The notes: generated by a model not told the origin, from the sequence alone. DNA of 64,000 nt from Anticarsia gemmatalis (GCF_050436995.1 NC_134765.1:9141501-9205500); one strand, 5' to 3'. Numbered from the stretch's first letter, positions 1-13,404 are shown. A program made the numbers and translations.

Positions 1-1813
1 AAGTTTTTTGGCCGCTAAGATGCCGCTGCTTGCAAATCAGACTAACTGACGAATTAAATAGACATTTCTTGATAGGAAAAAACTTATCTTTGTGCTTACA
101 AAAATCGTTTTTATGCGTTAAAACGGCCTATAGTGACTAAATCTGTATGATTCTTAAATATCTTTAATACTAATATTGCAGCATATACCTGCTTCTACTT
201 AACCATCTTAAAATATCATTTTTTTTTCAAATTACGGTCTTGAATCTTAAAATTTTGTTAATCTTAAATTTTGGTCCACTATTAAACAAAAATATACGTA
301 ATCTCAGAAGCACATTTTATTAAGATACCTATCAACAGTATATTTTACTACTTTTATAAATTCACACCTTTACTATTATTTTTACCTACACATAAATACA
401 CAACGTTACTCCTAGAATAGACTTCAGTAACTATGGAATAAACGGCCAATTTTAACGAGCACTTAACTATTACGGTGCAGTGTTAAAGGTACCACTAACG
501 ACTGAATGCTGAAAGTGCTGAAACGATACTGAAAATAAAGTAGCGCTTTCTATTACCTCTACAGACTTAAATAGATAGACTAAGGTCTACTATTGTAACA
601 TGCCATATGGCCAAAATCAACAATTGACAAATATTGACAGTTTTTAAAGGGCCTCTAGACCTCGTAGGGGAGCTTATATTTTTTTTTTCTAAAATCTGCC
701 CTAAGATACCCGACTTTCTTAGGGTTGAGAGTTCGGTTATGTCGGATTCTTACTATAATACAGGCCCCTTAGAAACAGTTCTAAATAACACTTAGGTGAT
801 GCATAAAAAACAGTGAAGAGATCTTGCTGCTTGATAGTTCTTTAAACTATTCTTCATTGAAGTCAGTCTCCCGCATTTGGCCAGCTTTGTGAACTGAAAA
901 CCCCTCACTCATTCTGAGTGAGACAGGCAGCAACAGACCCAGGAGAAGGTACAGTTCTAGGCTAAATTTACATTCCTTTCATAATTACTGCTCCACAATA
1001 TAAATTAAACTATATTTCATACACATTGTCATACAGTTCAATAGACAATCGTGTCAAACCCATCTAGACAAATAAAAAAAACATAAAAGAATATGGAAAT
1101 TTATAGCCAGCCTTGAGACATTTTCGCGAACTGAACGGTAATTATCAAAACATCTGTTTCCAAATGTATGTATTGTGACGTCATTGTACATACAATTGCG
1201 AGGATTCTAAGCTGTACGTGTTTGGATTCACGAAACTTCCTGGAATTGTGATGTTTAATTAAAAGTTTGTATGGAAATCCCATTTTGATTAATTAGTGAC
1301 AGAATTTGTTCCAGTTATTTGTGTGGTGACAAGGACGATGACTAAAATTTGATTGAGAACCTGCTCTCTCTTTGTAGTCAGTTAAAACGTAAAAAGTTAC
1401 CTACTTAGAATTTTTTTCCTTCACGAGTAGATAGTTAGCTATCACACAGATATTGTGGATTTTATTCCCACGAACGTGACAAGAAGCTGCTCTGCTCCAT
1501 CATATTATTTAAAACACTTTATTTATCTAAGATGAAACAAAAAAGAACAAAATTTAGAATTAACTAGAACTTCACAGATTGTTATGAGTTAACGCACTAA
1601 AGCAAGCGCCAAGAGACTTTGTGTGTCTGAATTTGGCCGAAAGCCGCTGCGAAAAAGTATAAACAAGAAATTTTGAAGCCGCTTGCAAATACAAATTTAT
1701 TTAGCACCTGTTGCATTTATTGAAACATTTTATCAAAAGAAGTTTCTTAGATTGGTACTTCTAAGTTTTTATAGCAAATAATACTAATATAATTTGCAAA
1801 AAATAACAGTATA
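1..1813. other. Non-coding stretch, no gene seen
   Basis: AT-rich sequence with only short chance reading frames. I see no splice-supported gene, tRNA-like repeat or element end. The sequence around 640-780 has the look of an old dispersed repeat but I cannot name it. Confidence 0.5.
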
Positions 1814-3418
1814 CAGGGTGTCCCATAACTCAACGATAATCCGAGACAGGATGAAAGGCCAAGTCATACCGGTTCTAGGAAAAATAAAAAAAAATTCCAT
1901 ATCACTTAGTTCAGCAATAATAGACACTTTTCAAAAAAGTTAAAATTCCACACCCTTGGTCGCATTTTCAAGTCCTGTGATCATCAATGTCACAATTTCG
2001 CTGTGTTTTTTTGAATTTCGTGATCTTCATTAAATATGCTATTAATCGTAAAACAAATTAATGCACAAAACATTGTTAATTTAATAAAAAAAGTTAAGTT
2101 TTAGTGAGTCATGGTTCACAAAAATATCGTTAGTTAACTTTGACGCTTCATATTGAAAAAAAAATGTACTACACTACCCTTGGCAAGTTATTTCAAAATT
2201 TGGCGCATTTCATCAAGATTTCAAAATGGTGCAACACTTGTCACTTCTCTTGCCATTAAAAATGTTATTTTTATTTGAACGACGAGTATCCTCGAAAATG
2301 GATCGAACGCAGTCGTACAATTGTATGGCCTCCTCGTTCCCGCGATCTAAATCCAGTAGATATTTTTTACTGGGAATGTATAAAATAAAAAGTCTATTCA
2401 AAATCAATACAAAATCTTTCAGAACTTCGCCAGAAAATTGACACAGCGTCAGAAGAAATAAATGCAAGGAATTTTGCTTGACTGGTGCAAAGATCTTTTG
2501 TACGCCGTTGCAGAGCCTGTATTCGTGCCAGAGGAAAGCAATTACTTTTAGTAAAGATGTAATTGAGTCAGTCCATAACCAATATTTAATGTAATAAACA
2601 TACCTAATAGGTAATGATAATAAAAAAAAAAGAATGAACGAACCATCGTTCTTATTTAATTATTCTCCTTAAACTAAAGTAATTCCGAATTGTTTTCCTC
2701 TGGCACGAATACAGGCTCTGCAACGCCTTACAAAAGACCTTTGCACCAGTCAAGCAAAATTCCTTGCATTTATTACCTCTGACGCTGTGTCAATTTTCTG
2801 GCGAAGTTTTAATAGATTTTGTATTGATTTCGAATAGACTTTTTCTTTTACGCATTTCCAGTAAAAAATATCTACTGGATTTAGATCGCGGGAACGAGGA
2901 CGCCATACAATTGTACCACTGCGTTCGATCCATTTTCGAGGATACTCGTCGTTGAAATAAGAATAACATTTTTAATGGCAAGAGAAGTGACAAGTGTTGC
3001 ACCATTTTGAAATCTTGATGAAATGCGCCAACTTTTGAAATAACTTGCCAAGGGTAGTGTAGTACATTTTTTTTTCAATATGAAGCGTCAAAGTTACCTA
3101 ACGATATTTATGTGAACCATGACTCACTAAAACTTAACTTTTTTTATTAAATTAACAATGTTTTGTGCATTAATTTGTTTTACGATTGATAGCATATTTA
3201 ATGAAGATCACGAAATTCAAAAAAACACAGCGAAATTGTGACATTGGTGATCACAGGACTTGAAAATGCGACCAAGGGTGTGGAATTTCAACTTTTTTGA
3301 AAAGTGTCTATTATTGCTGAACTAAGTGATATGGAATTTTTATTTTATTTTTCCTAGAACCGGTATGACTTGGCCTTTCATCCTGTCTCGGATTATCGTT
3401 GAGTTTTGGGACACCCTG
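1814..3418. mobile_element. Palindromic Tc1/mariner-type element
   Basis: The element begins CAGGGTGTCC at 1814 and ends with the inverse GGACACCCTG at 3418, with TA on both sides (1812-1813 and 3419-3420). The inversion covers almost the whole element: about 1814-2550 reappears as the reverse complement of about 2675-3418, around a spacer of roughly 120 bp. Both arms carry the same decayed transposase end. In the left arm, + strand near 2297-2395, one frame reads a WPPRS.DLNPVD-like block, the usual surrounding of the third catalytic Asp in mariner-like transposases. Only C-terminal transposase sequence is present, so this is a fold-back derivative that cannot encode an enzyme. Confidence 0.8.
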
Positions 3419-3659
3419 TATAACAAGATCACGAATTTAACTTTACAATGTAAATAGTTATTTGTGTAATATAAATAGAGTTTAATGCCAGCAGGTAACT
3501 CATTCAGTATTTTTTACTGACAGTCACGTAAAAGGAAGTATTTTTTCTTTAAAAAGCTTTGCAAGAAAAACTAACAATGCTATTTTTACAAGTTGTCTTT
3601 AATTGAACATTCATTCAGAGTTCAGAGTTTTATTTACTTGCTCTCAAACTTTTATTTAA

Positions 3660-3765
3660 TTTCTGCCCCACTGCTGGGCACGGGCCTACTTCCGAATGGA
3701 GAAGAGATAATGCTTGCATCAACCACGCTGGCCTTATGTGGAATGAAGACTTAAGATTTCTTCCA
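3660..3765 (+). repeat. Dispersed repeat with ACTGCTGGGCA core
   Basis: The block holds CCACTGCTGGGCACGGGCC followed about 60 bp later by CACGCTGGCC. This pairing recurs in a diverged copy at 14285-14355 and, from memory, is common in lepidopteran genomes. I cannot name the parent element. Confidence 0.5.
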
Positions 3766-4877
3766 GGACTCAGAAAAGCAAGGTTTTGTCACAATGTTAT
3801 CCTTCATTAGAGCAAGTGCTAACATATTAAATTCAAAATATTGATATGTTGCCTTGGAGTCGAACACTGGACCAATTGCGTAAGAGACGAAAGCTTAGAC
3901 CACACGACCACGCGACCACAAGTGTAAAAAAATTAACGCTACTAAAGAAAACGTTATACGGTCCAGCGCCATTTTAGCGCCCTTCCGAAATTAAGGTTAA
4001 TTGACATTTCCAACGTTATTGATTTTAGAACTGTCTATTTGTTTGTTAAAATAACCGAATGTTGTATTAATAGTCATTGGGTACGGTTCTCACACATTAG
4101 TTTATAACACCGGACAAACGTCTTGTTATCAATCACTCGTAAAGATTCAATCTAATCTTGAAAGACGTTACGGGGTAATAAAATGGCGCTTTTTCACTTT
4201 AAACAGATGCAAATGTGATTTTGGATTTCGGACGATATTATTATTGGGATTGGTACTTTTGACGTTTGTTTCTTTATACATTGAATTATTTTAGGTAATT
4301 TGTTTGGGAGTCCCGTTGTGCTGTTTGGTATAAAGATGTTACTTCTGTTTTATTCAAATTTAAATCTTGCTAGATAATGTTTGCATTCGTATTGTTTAAA
4401 ATTCAAGCGACGGGTGAGAAATACAAGGTAATCACTGGTTGAAGATTAAAAAAATAATTTGCTTGAGATAATATTAGAATTTTCTTTAGAGTAAGATCCC
4501 TAAATTATCTCTTTTTTTAACAATAAGAGCCCAATTTCATTCAAATAAAAACCTAAATCATCTCACTAATTATGTGGTTACAAAGATCAAATCAAATATA
4601 TATTTCAAATACTGTATCATGTATCATCAAATCATCAAACTCAACAGCGTATCACAGCGTATCGACGAACAAATCGCTTCAATTTGATTGACAGTATCAA
4701 TCATAATTGCGTCAATGATACCAAGATTGATCAATTGACGTAAAGATATTAGGAGCAATGTGATTCAATTGTATCGGTTTGCGACCTAGTATATTTCCAA
4801 ATTGTATTTAGGTTACAATATTTCTAAAATATAAACGGATGAACCCCGTTTGCTGGCACAATTCAAGACCTATAAGC

Positions 4878-4950
4878 AATGGTTAAGGTGGTTGCCATAC
4901 CGCTACCACTTATCGGGAGGTCGTGGGTTCGATTCCCATACAGGACAATT
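4878..4950 (+). repeat. tRNA-like SINE fragment
   Basis: A block starting GGTTAAGGTGGTTGCC and ending GTGGGTTCGATTCCC has the spacing of RNA polymerase III A and B boxes. It does not fold as a canonical tRNA and flanks an AT-rich tail, so it is read as a SINE head rather than a tRNA gene. Confidence 0.5.
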
Positions 4951-6947
4951 AATTGTGCAATCCACAAAATTTCTGTTTCGATTCTGATTGTATTTTGTGT
5001 CCGTTGTTTGTAAAAGTCCTCTTGCGATACAAGAGCAATTCTTAGTACGGAAGCTTTTTTTATGAAATAAAAATATCATAAAAAATAATTAACTAAAAAC
5101 AAAAAATATTGTCAACCACTTAACGTGTGCCTATCACAAAACCGTGCTAAGTCAAAAACCGGAAAAAACGCGTCACATTTTTTGTCGAATTTCGGCACTA
5201 CATTTTATACTAATCAATCAAACGAGACAGCAACAGCCGCCGTATTTTCGGTACAGATAACACAAAAGGGGACAACAGATAAGTAATTTATCGTTCGCTA
5301 TCGTTCATTGTATACTTTCTTCGTGTTATCGTAATCAAATCAGTGCGTGTAAGATACCGGTAGGCGTGTGTGAAACGAAAAATTCCGCGCTACGACAAAA
5401 CCCCACCACGGCCAAATTATTTTTAGTTGCGAAGAAAATTTTCATTGCGAGGTCGTTGTTTCGCCAGACAGACGATGTTTTGTCTCGCATGAATATAACG
5501 CTTATGAGGCGTTCGTTCACATAATTCGTCATTTTTATTTGTTATGTATGTACTTATTGTGTAAATTACTTCATATTGTCGTCTGCGGGTATTAAATGCC
5601 TGCTTAGTATGTCGCGCTGCATGCTTATTGAAAACAACGTTTTAAAATTATCTTAGCAAACCAACTTTCGGTTAAGAAAGAACTTGACTTAAGGAGTACC
5701 TATTTCTTCAGATTTGATAGTAAAAAGTAGCTTACATAGTAAAAATCTCTACCTGCAAAACCAAAGCGAATTTATATATTTATTTTCTTTTATGACACAA
5801 TTTTATATTTGATTGTTATACTGAATTTTATGGGCATTGTCATATTGCAAAGTGCTTTTGTCTTTTTATTGCAGGATTATTACCATATAGATAAACCTTG
5901 TCATAACCCATGTTTTTCCGCAAAGACCTCCCGATTGGTTCCATTTCAAGTCGAAAAATGGTCTAAATCTGGACTAAAATGGAATCTGTCGCGTCTCTTA
6001 TCGCATTCACCCACGTAATTCACACCTCGTTATATAGTACAACAACTTAGTAGAGAGTCTTGTATGCAAGAGTCTTGGCTGGTGGAGGTGTACAAAATTC
6101 GAAATGTAGAACATCAGTGACCCATAGGCACAGCTGGTGATCAAAATTTTGGCCAGGAGTTTTTTGCCAGCTCCTCTCATTGGCCCTACCTTCCGAACTG
6201 GTGGTAAATTCACTCTCTGTATCATTGACTATCAAAAGTGTCAGTGACCTAAATTAATAAATAAAAAATAAAAACGATCTGTTTGATCAAGCTACTTTGA
6301 AATACATCAAAATCAAATTCATCAAAAATAAAATAATAATAATAATCAAATTCTAATTCATCAAAATCAATGACTTTAGGTCAAATGTAGACACTTATGA
6401 TAGTCGTTACAATTACTGAAACTACTACTATCTTTACATCTCTTACCCCCGGTTTCCGAGTACATTTAGGGATCTATTCAAAAGCGTTTTTATACATGAG
6501 TTCTAACGCTATTGAATAGATAAACTACCGCTAAATGTATCTCAGAAACCGGAGGTTAGCCCTCTACTGCATGAGCTCATAAATGGTATTGCACATTTTA
6601 ATTATTTTCGTCGTAATATTTCTAAGCAAAGTATAACGTAACGATTAAAACCTACCTATATATAATACCATATATAATGGGCCCACATGCGGTAGAGAAT
6701 TAATTATAATCTAGATAAATCGTGCATGCCCTCTTTACTAAGTTGTCAGACTATAATAGCACAGACAATGTCCAACAATACCGAGTTATATGTTATAATT
6801 TGCATAAAATGTATTTTGTGTGTGTGTGATCAATAAAATGTGGATTATGCAAATGTGTTAAGTGGTTGCAAATGTGTTAAAAATTAGTTTGGTTTTTTTT
6901 GCTGACTTTTTTATGTTATTAAAATTGATTGTGTCTAGAACTTGATC

Positions 6948-7014
6948 GGCTAGTGGCTCATTGGTTAGGATGGTCGCTTACTGTGCTAGAAGGTCGTCGG
7001 TTCGATTTCCATTC
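6948..7014 (+). repeat. tRNA-like SINE fragment
   Basis: TAGTGGCTCATTGGTTAGGA followed by GTCGGTTCGATTTCC about 30 bp later gives A-box and B-box-like motifs on the + strand. No tRNA cloverleaf is evident. Confidence 0.45.
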
Positions 7015-7691
7015 ATCGATTTCATAAAGTGCACTGAGTATAGGCGTAAACCAAATAAACTTAATTTTCGATCCCGGTAGACTTTTTTAACGGCATAAAT
7101 GGATCAAATCTATTCTAATAAATGTACTGTACAGATTTCTGTCTTTAGAATTATTACTCTACAACTTAACTTATTACTCGATATAATAAAAGTATAAAAT
7201 TATACGAAAATTAAAATGAACACGTCGTCTACTTTGGTTTACTTGACATTTCGGCACAAGTTCTCAATATGCTTACTCGCATTTGTCTTCAAGTGGTATT
7301 TAATAATTATTATATTATGATTTACCGTCCGCAGATAATCATTGCTCAATGTATAACCTTCCTTAACTTTTGATTTCACTCATGCATTCATGACGGTACA
7401 TTTCAAAACACTTGCACTTTTATTTAAAACTTAGTTCTTTAACTTTGGCATGCTAAAAAGTTAGGCAGAATATACATACGTAGATAAAATCACGCCTTGT
7501 TCCCATATAAAGGTAGGCAGAGACTAAAGAAATAAACAAATAGGAAGAATATTTTTTTAAAGAATGAAAAAGAAATAAATTTTTCACTCTCACTTTCAAA
7601 CAAGTAGTCATTTTACATTTCAAACTTTAATATTTAAATTTCCGATAGAAATTATTAATGTCGTACAAAATTATTAAAAAAATACTCTATT

Positions 7692-7755
7692 TAGGAATCA
7701 AACTTAGCTTCACATGATTTCGCAGACGCGCACTTTACCACTTGGGCCACTGAAC
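7692..7755 (-). repeat. tRNA-like SINE fragment, minus strand
   Basis: Read on the minus strand the block contains AGTGGCCCAAGTGGTAAAGT and, about 35 bp later, AAGTTTGATTCC, a degenerate B box. It resembles the other tRNA-like pieces in the first 15 kb. Confidence 0.35.
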
Positions 7756-8532
7756 TTTTATTTTATAATAAAATGGGTCATGATCGTACTACAAAGCAAT
7801 ATATGTATTTCTTTAAAAATGTTTTAGCACTGAAAATATATTTGCTTAACTATTTCTAAGTCACAAATGTATATGTGATTCACAAGAATATTCCGATACA
7901 CTACAGAACGAAAGTGAAATTTCAAAATTCTTCGGACTTAACTATATTTATTGCATATTTTGAAACTAGACAGAAATATTCGGCACATTTAAATAAGTTA
8001 ACGCTATCGTTGCAATTAAGAATATTATACGATTTTTCCTCAATCCTACACACACTATCAGTAAGAGTAAAAATATTTTCTAAGAAACATATCTTAAATA
8101 AACTTCACAATACCTAGACCGGCTCGTAACGATACAAATATTCACAAAACCACATTTATCTATTCACTTTGCTCTAAGACGTGTAGTGAACTAGGTATTT
8201 CTAAAATAACATCTGCATTTAGCGCTAGATGATTATGTAGTTTAAGAGCTATGCGCCCACTATAAATACAAACAGTTTGATTTGTAACTAAGTTCGACGA
8301 CGGGAGCACTCACAACTCACTTTCACTCACACTCATCAACTACTCCTAAATATGATTTTATGACTTATGCCAGTTTGCCCACGAGCCTACTGGAACATAA
8401 ATCTTTTACTCTCCCAAATATAAAATTATGAACTTAAACTTTTATTGCCAAATATTTGGGTGAACGTGACGTCGTAAAATTTAAAAATTCACTTCACGAA
8501 TATAATTATGAAATTGGTTAAAACAAACTCAC

Positions 8533-9790
8533 CTGTTCAAATCTTAGTACACGACCGCCGACAGATGTTGCACATTAGAATTTTTGAACCAATAAACTGT
8601 TACACTTTTTGAATAACTTTTTCCTGAAACCGAAGTCACACTTTCGAAATACGTTCGTTCACACAAATGGATGTTTTTCAAAACCGCGTGAGTTTCCCAA
8701 CGGCGTGTCACTTTCGTAGTTTCCGACCAGATCGTGTTCACTTGTGGTTATTGTAACTCTAACTCGAATAACTCAACACTCGTATTATTGGTGCAAATAG
8801 ACATCACACAGGGAAGGTAATTGATACTAGTAATATTTCTCACCGACGTTTCTCTGCGAACGAAAATCACGCACGTTATTAACACATGGAACACTTAAAT
8901 ATACACTAACTAATACGACAATAAAATATCATAGAGTAATAAATACACCGACCACGTCACGCGACTGAATTTAAAAAAATAAACAAATTCAAAATAACCT
9001 GCACTGTCAATAAGAAAATTAAAAGAATCGATAAAAGACGTGATAAAAACGTTATAAGTCCACAAATGTTTACTCAAATAATTGGAGAGCCGCATGCAGC
9101 GTGAGGCGAAACTTACAGTGCGCCTCCGTGCCAAAAGAGATTTTGTCAAGCAATTAGCAGATAACTGTCGTCAGAAGGAACGAAAAAAAAGTTTTTTTTC
9201 GGTAAGAAACTGTTCGCCCCGAGCGTTTCGTAACAGGCGAACACAGAGCACAAGTGGTTACACTGAAATCGTCCCAAATCAGTGCTCACGGACACACGCC
9301 GCGTGGAAACAGACCACCTAGGCACTAAACACTAAATTTTCACCTGTGCGAAATGATAAAATCAACTTTTCCACGCGGTCCGGCCTTCGCTGCATTGTTA
9401 TGCAATTGCAAAACGCTGAACCGGCTGCCAAATCGCGAAACTAAGGTTTTCGAACGCGCGAAGTTGTTCGGAAAAACGTTAACCGGAAAAATCCTAACCT
9501 CAAAGAGTGAAAGCCGCGGAAAGTTGTAGCGGTGTTAGTTTGAGGTTATTACTCTATGGTATTTTGTGTTTGCCGATCACATGTTGGTCAATTACCGGGT
9601 GCGATTTATCGTGAGCGTGTTCGGTTGCGCGCTCGGCCGAGTTCGCGGAGCGGCATTACGTGACCGGCCCGGGCGGTAACTCGCGCGATACTGACTCGGA
9701 TTGAGGCGTCGCGCTCAACTGCTATCTGGACTCCGCCGACTCCGGCGACTCCGGTGACTCCGCGGCCCGATACACTTTACGTCTTCAAAA
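8533..9790 (-). promoter_or_regulatory. Possible promoter and non-coding first exon of a leftward gene
   Basis: From about 9330 to 9790 the sequence is clearly richer in G, C and CpG than its surroundings, with repeated GACTCCGGC-like units at about 9727-9768. On the minus strand a good splice donor, GAACAG|GTGAGT, ends at 8533 in sequence without a long reading frame. This combination would fit a promoter and untranslated first exon of a gene running toward position 1. No coding exon of such a gene was recognised in the window. Confidence 0.25.
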
Positions 9791-10640
9791 AAGCTCGACC
9801 TAACGTGCTAGCGGTACAGTCAGCAACGAAAACTGGTATACGACTGTACGCTCATAAAAACCGTGGAGCTCGTGTTTTGGCCATGTAGTATAATAATGGT
9901 ACATGACAACACGTATAGTTCGGGGAACCGATGCATCATCAATGACAAACTTGTAATAAGTTTTTTCCTGAATAAAACATACTAATTTACTCTGAAGAAC
10001 CAAGATTAATTAAACGAGCGTGCTATCTTAGAGTGCACTTAATAATATTTATCAGACAGCAACAAAATATATATTTACATAAAAATTGTTTTATTTCTTA
10101 CCTACTTGATGCACCGGTCAATGGATGAAGCGATATTTTTATAATTTTTATCAATTAGCGGAATAATTTTATTTATTCATATCTAAGAATAATGACCACA
10201 TTAAAATGTATTTGATACCACGGGTGTAAAATACGACTGACTCATTAACCTAAAGACCGAAGACTTTAATTATGAAGAGAAATAATAATTTAATTAAATT
10301 TATTTTAATTCAGGAGCTTCATTCATTTTTTTAAACTTAATATTATTCTATAATAATTGATACGATTACTTTTAAACTTTAACCCTTCAACAGTTGATAA
10401 ACGATTAATTAATTTTCGGGCTACATATGAATCAGCTAAAATGTAGGTCGACAGATACTGACATTGAACTATATCCAGTGCGAGTTTTTACATTTAAATA
10501 TTAATTGAATATAAAATGTAGAGATTACTACTTAAAGCGTAACAAAGTTACAACCAATATTTTCTGTATTGTAACAAATAAACAGACAATAAAAATACAA
10601 TTTTATTTGAGCAAAACTCAAATATATTTTTTATATTTGG
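9791..10640. other. Non-coding stretch, nothing seen
   Basis: AT-rich sequence without a supported frame, element end or structured repeat. Confidence 0.4.
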
Positions 10641-10641
10641 T

Positions 10642-10735
10642 CTACGTATGAATCGAACCCACGACAACCGCGTGCACGCGGCGTAGTAAGTAACCCGATT
10701 AACCACTACACCATCGTCGACAGCGTAAAAAAAAT
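10642..10735 (-). repeat. tRNA-like SINE fragment, minus strand
   Basis: On the minus strand GTGTAGTGGTTAATCGGGTT is followed by CGTGGGTTCGATTCAT, matching A-box and B-box-like spacing. A partial further copy of the B-box end lies near 10975-10990 directly before the Helitron. Confidence 0.5.
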
Positions 10736-11007
10736 ACTAATACTGATATTTTCTATAACACCACACTACTAACACCTGACAGAAGAAATATAAGAAAACC
10801 CACATTTTGACATTTATGCTAGTCCCATGTAATAAGGAGTGAGCATATTGATATACAACCGGGTACGTTACAAAATTTCGGACGAGTATGGAATTCAGAA
10901 CATTCCAATAAAAATTGTAGAGACCCAAAATAAAAAAGATTCCAATAAAATTAAACACTAATGACGAGCTGACCCAGGAATTGAATCTCGTAATTATCAG
11001 TCACAAA

Positions 11008-11230
11008 TCCTACTAATATTATAAATACGAAAGTTTGTGTGATTGTATGTATGGATTGTTACTCTTTCACGCAAATACTACTGAACCGATTAATGGAATT
11101 TAGTTAGACGTATATAGGTAGCTGAAGACCCAGAATAACACATAGGCTACTTTTAATCCCGGAGTTCCCGAGGGATCGGGCTTTACACGGGAAGGGTTTC
11201 CACGCGGGCGAAGTCGCGGGCGGCCTCTAG
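11008..11230 (+). mobile_element. Short non-autonomous Helitron
   Basis: The copy starts TCCTACTAATATTATAAATA after an A and ends GCGGGCGGCCTCTAG before a T. A TC start, CTAG end and insertion between A and T are the Helitron hallmarks. No coding capacity is present. It is one of several related copies here. Confidence 0.65.
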
Positions 11231-11681
11231 TATTAACATAACACATTTCAAAAGTTAAAAATGGGATAGGTAGATGTCTCGGGTCCCAGACATTGATAAC
11301 GAATTTATCGGCGTGATGTTATTTCAGCAGGTGCCAAAGTAAACAGTAAAATGAGGGCAAGCGTGATCGTTTCGCACCTAACTGCAGATTAGTGCACGTT
11401 ATGTGACGGTTTCCTGATAAAAATCTTACTTATACCGGTTTTTTTGAGGTACAGTCGAAAGCAGCAGTCAATAGCATTACTAATCATTTAAATAGGTAGT
11501 AATAACTTCATTTTTAGTTGATTAATAGCAATAATTAGGTTATGTTATGATACTTTCGTACAAAAAGTATGATCGAAAGCATGACAATGTGTTCACACGT
11601 TTTTGATTTTGACTGTACACAGTACACTGAAAACTTCGAAAGGATTTTTTACAGAAATAACTTATTTTTTACAAACTCCTG

Positions 11682-11768
11682 ATTGCCTCTGATCTGGCTG
11701 GAAGTGTAAAAGACTGCTGATCTCAAAGTCTCGAGCTCGATTCCCGGGTCGGGCAAAGCGCTCTTCGG
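11682..11768 (+). repeat. tRNA-like SINE fragment
   Basis: GAAGTGTAAAAGACTGCTGA followed by CTCGAGCTCGATTCCCGGGT gives a tRNA-like head on the + strand. A second, diverged member of the same family lies at 14605-14668, sharing the CTCGAG and CGGGTCGG core. Confidence 0.45.
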
Positions 11769-11769
11769 C

Positions 11770-12394
11770 TTTACCAATATCTCAATAGTATAAAAACTTT
11801 TATTACCGGTTTTGTTATCGTAGGCTTCCAAAGTTTTACGGACTTCTGCTTCCTTAGCGCCTTTAGATCATAGATTTACCAATTTAAAATTTATTTGTTA
11901 TCATTTGTCTTTTAACCCATTGTTGTCTCCAGGAAAAACTTCAACTTCAGGACCCACTAGGGGGCGGTCTCACCCCGTTGGGTAGATGTAGGTATAAACA
12001 ATAACAAATATTACAACACCCGGGCGTAACAAATATTTAGTATCGTAATTCACAGAAAGTTATTTCGGCGGAAAGCATTACTGGAGTCGACCCGCGACTT
12101 AAAAAATCCTTGGGTTAAAAATATTCTATACTTTACTACTAGGTTAAAAGTTCTACTTTTTTTTTGCTAGGATGTATAACAAATATACTAATATATGCGG
12201 GTCTTTCCCACGAGTCCTGAGTTAACGAGATTTTGTATTTATATAGTAGTAGGATAGCGGTTCAGCTCTCGTCCTCACTATTCTGGTAGGCAGACCTTAT
12301 CATTGGTCTGAAGTAGGTTGTCTCTGCTACCGCCATCTGTGTTCTACAGTTCCATGGAAACTAGCTTCTACCTACGATTATGACCGCGTAAAAA
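11770..12394. other. Non-coding stretch
   Basis: No supported gene. The sequence around 12230-12330 may be a worn repeat but gives no recognisable end. Confidence 0.35.
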
Positions 12395-12543
12395 AATCCC
12401 CATATAGAAAGCTTCATGGGTATTAAAATTAATCCATGTTTATAAACTGTGTCCCAAATTTAATTAAAATCCGTTCCGTAGTTTTAATGACACCATGTAA
12501 CAAACATCCACCCAAACATTCGCATTTATAATATTGAGTGGGA
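12395..12543 (-). mobile_element. Helitron fragment, minus strand
   Basis: Reading the minus strand from 12543 gives TCCCACTCAATATTATAAAT, matching the 5' end of the other short Helitrons. The 3' CTAG end was not found, so the boundary at 12395 is approximate. Confidence 0.4.
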
Positions 12544-13125
12544 ACAAAAAACTAATTTTAACCTAGTAGTATCAAATGTATAGAATGTTGTCGAGTATTT
12601 TTAATGATGCTTTCCGCCTAAATGTTAAAAGGATCTTTTCCGCGTTGAGACTTTAAAATAACGATGCGTTATCTATTTCTTGCTCGACATTTCGGCCGAC
12701 TCACGTTAGTCATCAGGAATCTACCAAGACCGATTTAAGCAACAGAGTTTTGTACTCCACTTCTTTATGATCAGAGCAGTCAGCATTTCAGCAACGTGGT
12801 TACCAAATTGCAGAACCAACAGGAGTGACGTTAGATTGATTCCCAAAATATCTTAATAAATAGATCCATTGTTTTGTTTTGATTTCCAATAAAGTTGTGA
12901 TTAGACTATCGAAAATTAATAACAGTTAGGCCCTCAATCAAATTGAATATTAATATAAGGCGCGTATTTTGATTTTCATTTAGAAAGCAACCTGAACGAA
13001 GGCTCAGTGGACTCGGTGGACTGTTCTACCAATAAAGTGGTCCACGCGCCGTTGCGCTCTGCAAATCTTTCCAATTGGACCTAGAAATTGTTCATTGTGG
13101 TCTAGCGAAACTTACAGGCCTCCTA
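12544..13125. other. Non-coding stretch, nothing seen
   Basis: No supported frame or element boundary. Confidence 0.35.
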
Positions 13126-13404
13126 TCTATACTAATCTATACTAATCTATACTAATATAATAAAGCTGAAGAGTTTGTTTGTTTGTTTGTTTGTTTGTTT
13201 GAACGCGATAATCTCAGGAACTACTGGTCCGATTTGAAAAATTCTTTCAGTGTTAGATAGCCCATTTATCGAGGAAGGCTATAGGCTATATAACACCACG
13301 CTACGGTCATTAGGAGCGGAGTAGCAACGAAAAATGTTACAAAAACGGGGAAATGTTTACCAATTCTCTTAGGTGACGCAAGCGAAGTTGCGCGGGTCAG
13401 CTAG
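13126..13404 (+). mobile_element. Short non-autonomous Helitron with triplicated 5' tip
   Basis: The 5' tip TCTATACTAA occurs three times in tandem (from 13126, 13136 and 13146), followed by a short (GTTT)n run. The copy ends GTTGCGCGGGTCAGCTAG at 13404 before T. The 3' end matches the Helitron at 20336-20812. Confidence 0.7.

Larger units (their letters stand above)
3766..8530. other. Non-coding stretch with scattered SINE-like pieces
   Basis: No protein gene is supported. The frames at 5335-5532, 5809-6018 and 7875-8117 are short, unsupported and AT-driven. Besides the tRNA-like pieces listed separately, a weak minus-strand tRNA-like block lies near 3843-3925. It could be intron of a leftward gene whose first exon may end at 8533, but nothing proves that. 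Confidence 0.4.

Noticed and set aside
4878..4950. Candidate tRNA gene
   Set aside because: A and B boxes are present but acceptor and anticodon stems do not pair; it is treated as a SINE head. The same holds for the other tRNA-like pieces.
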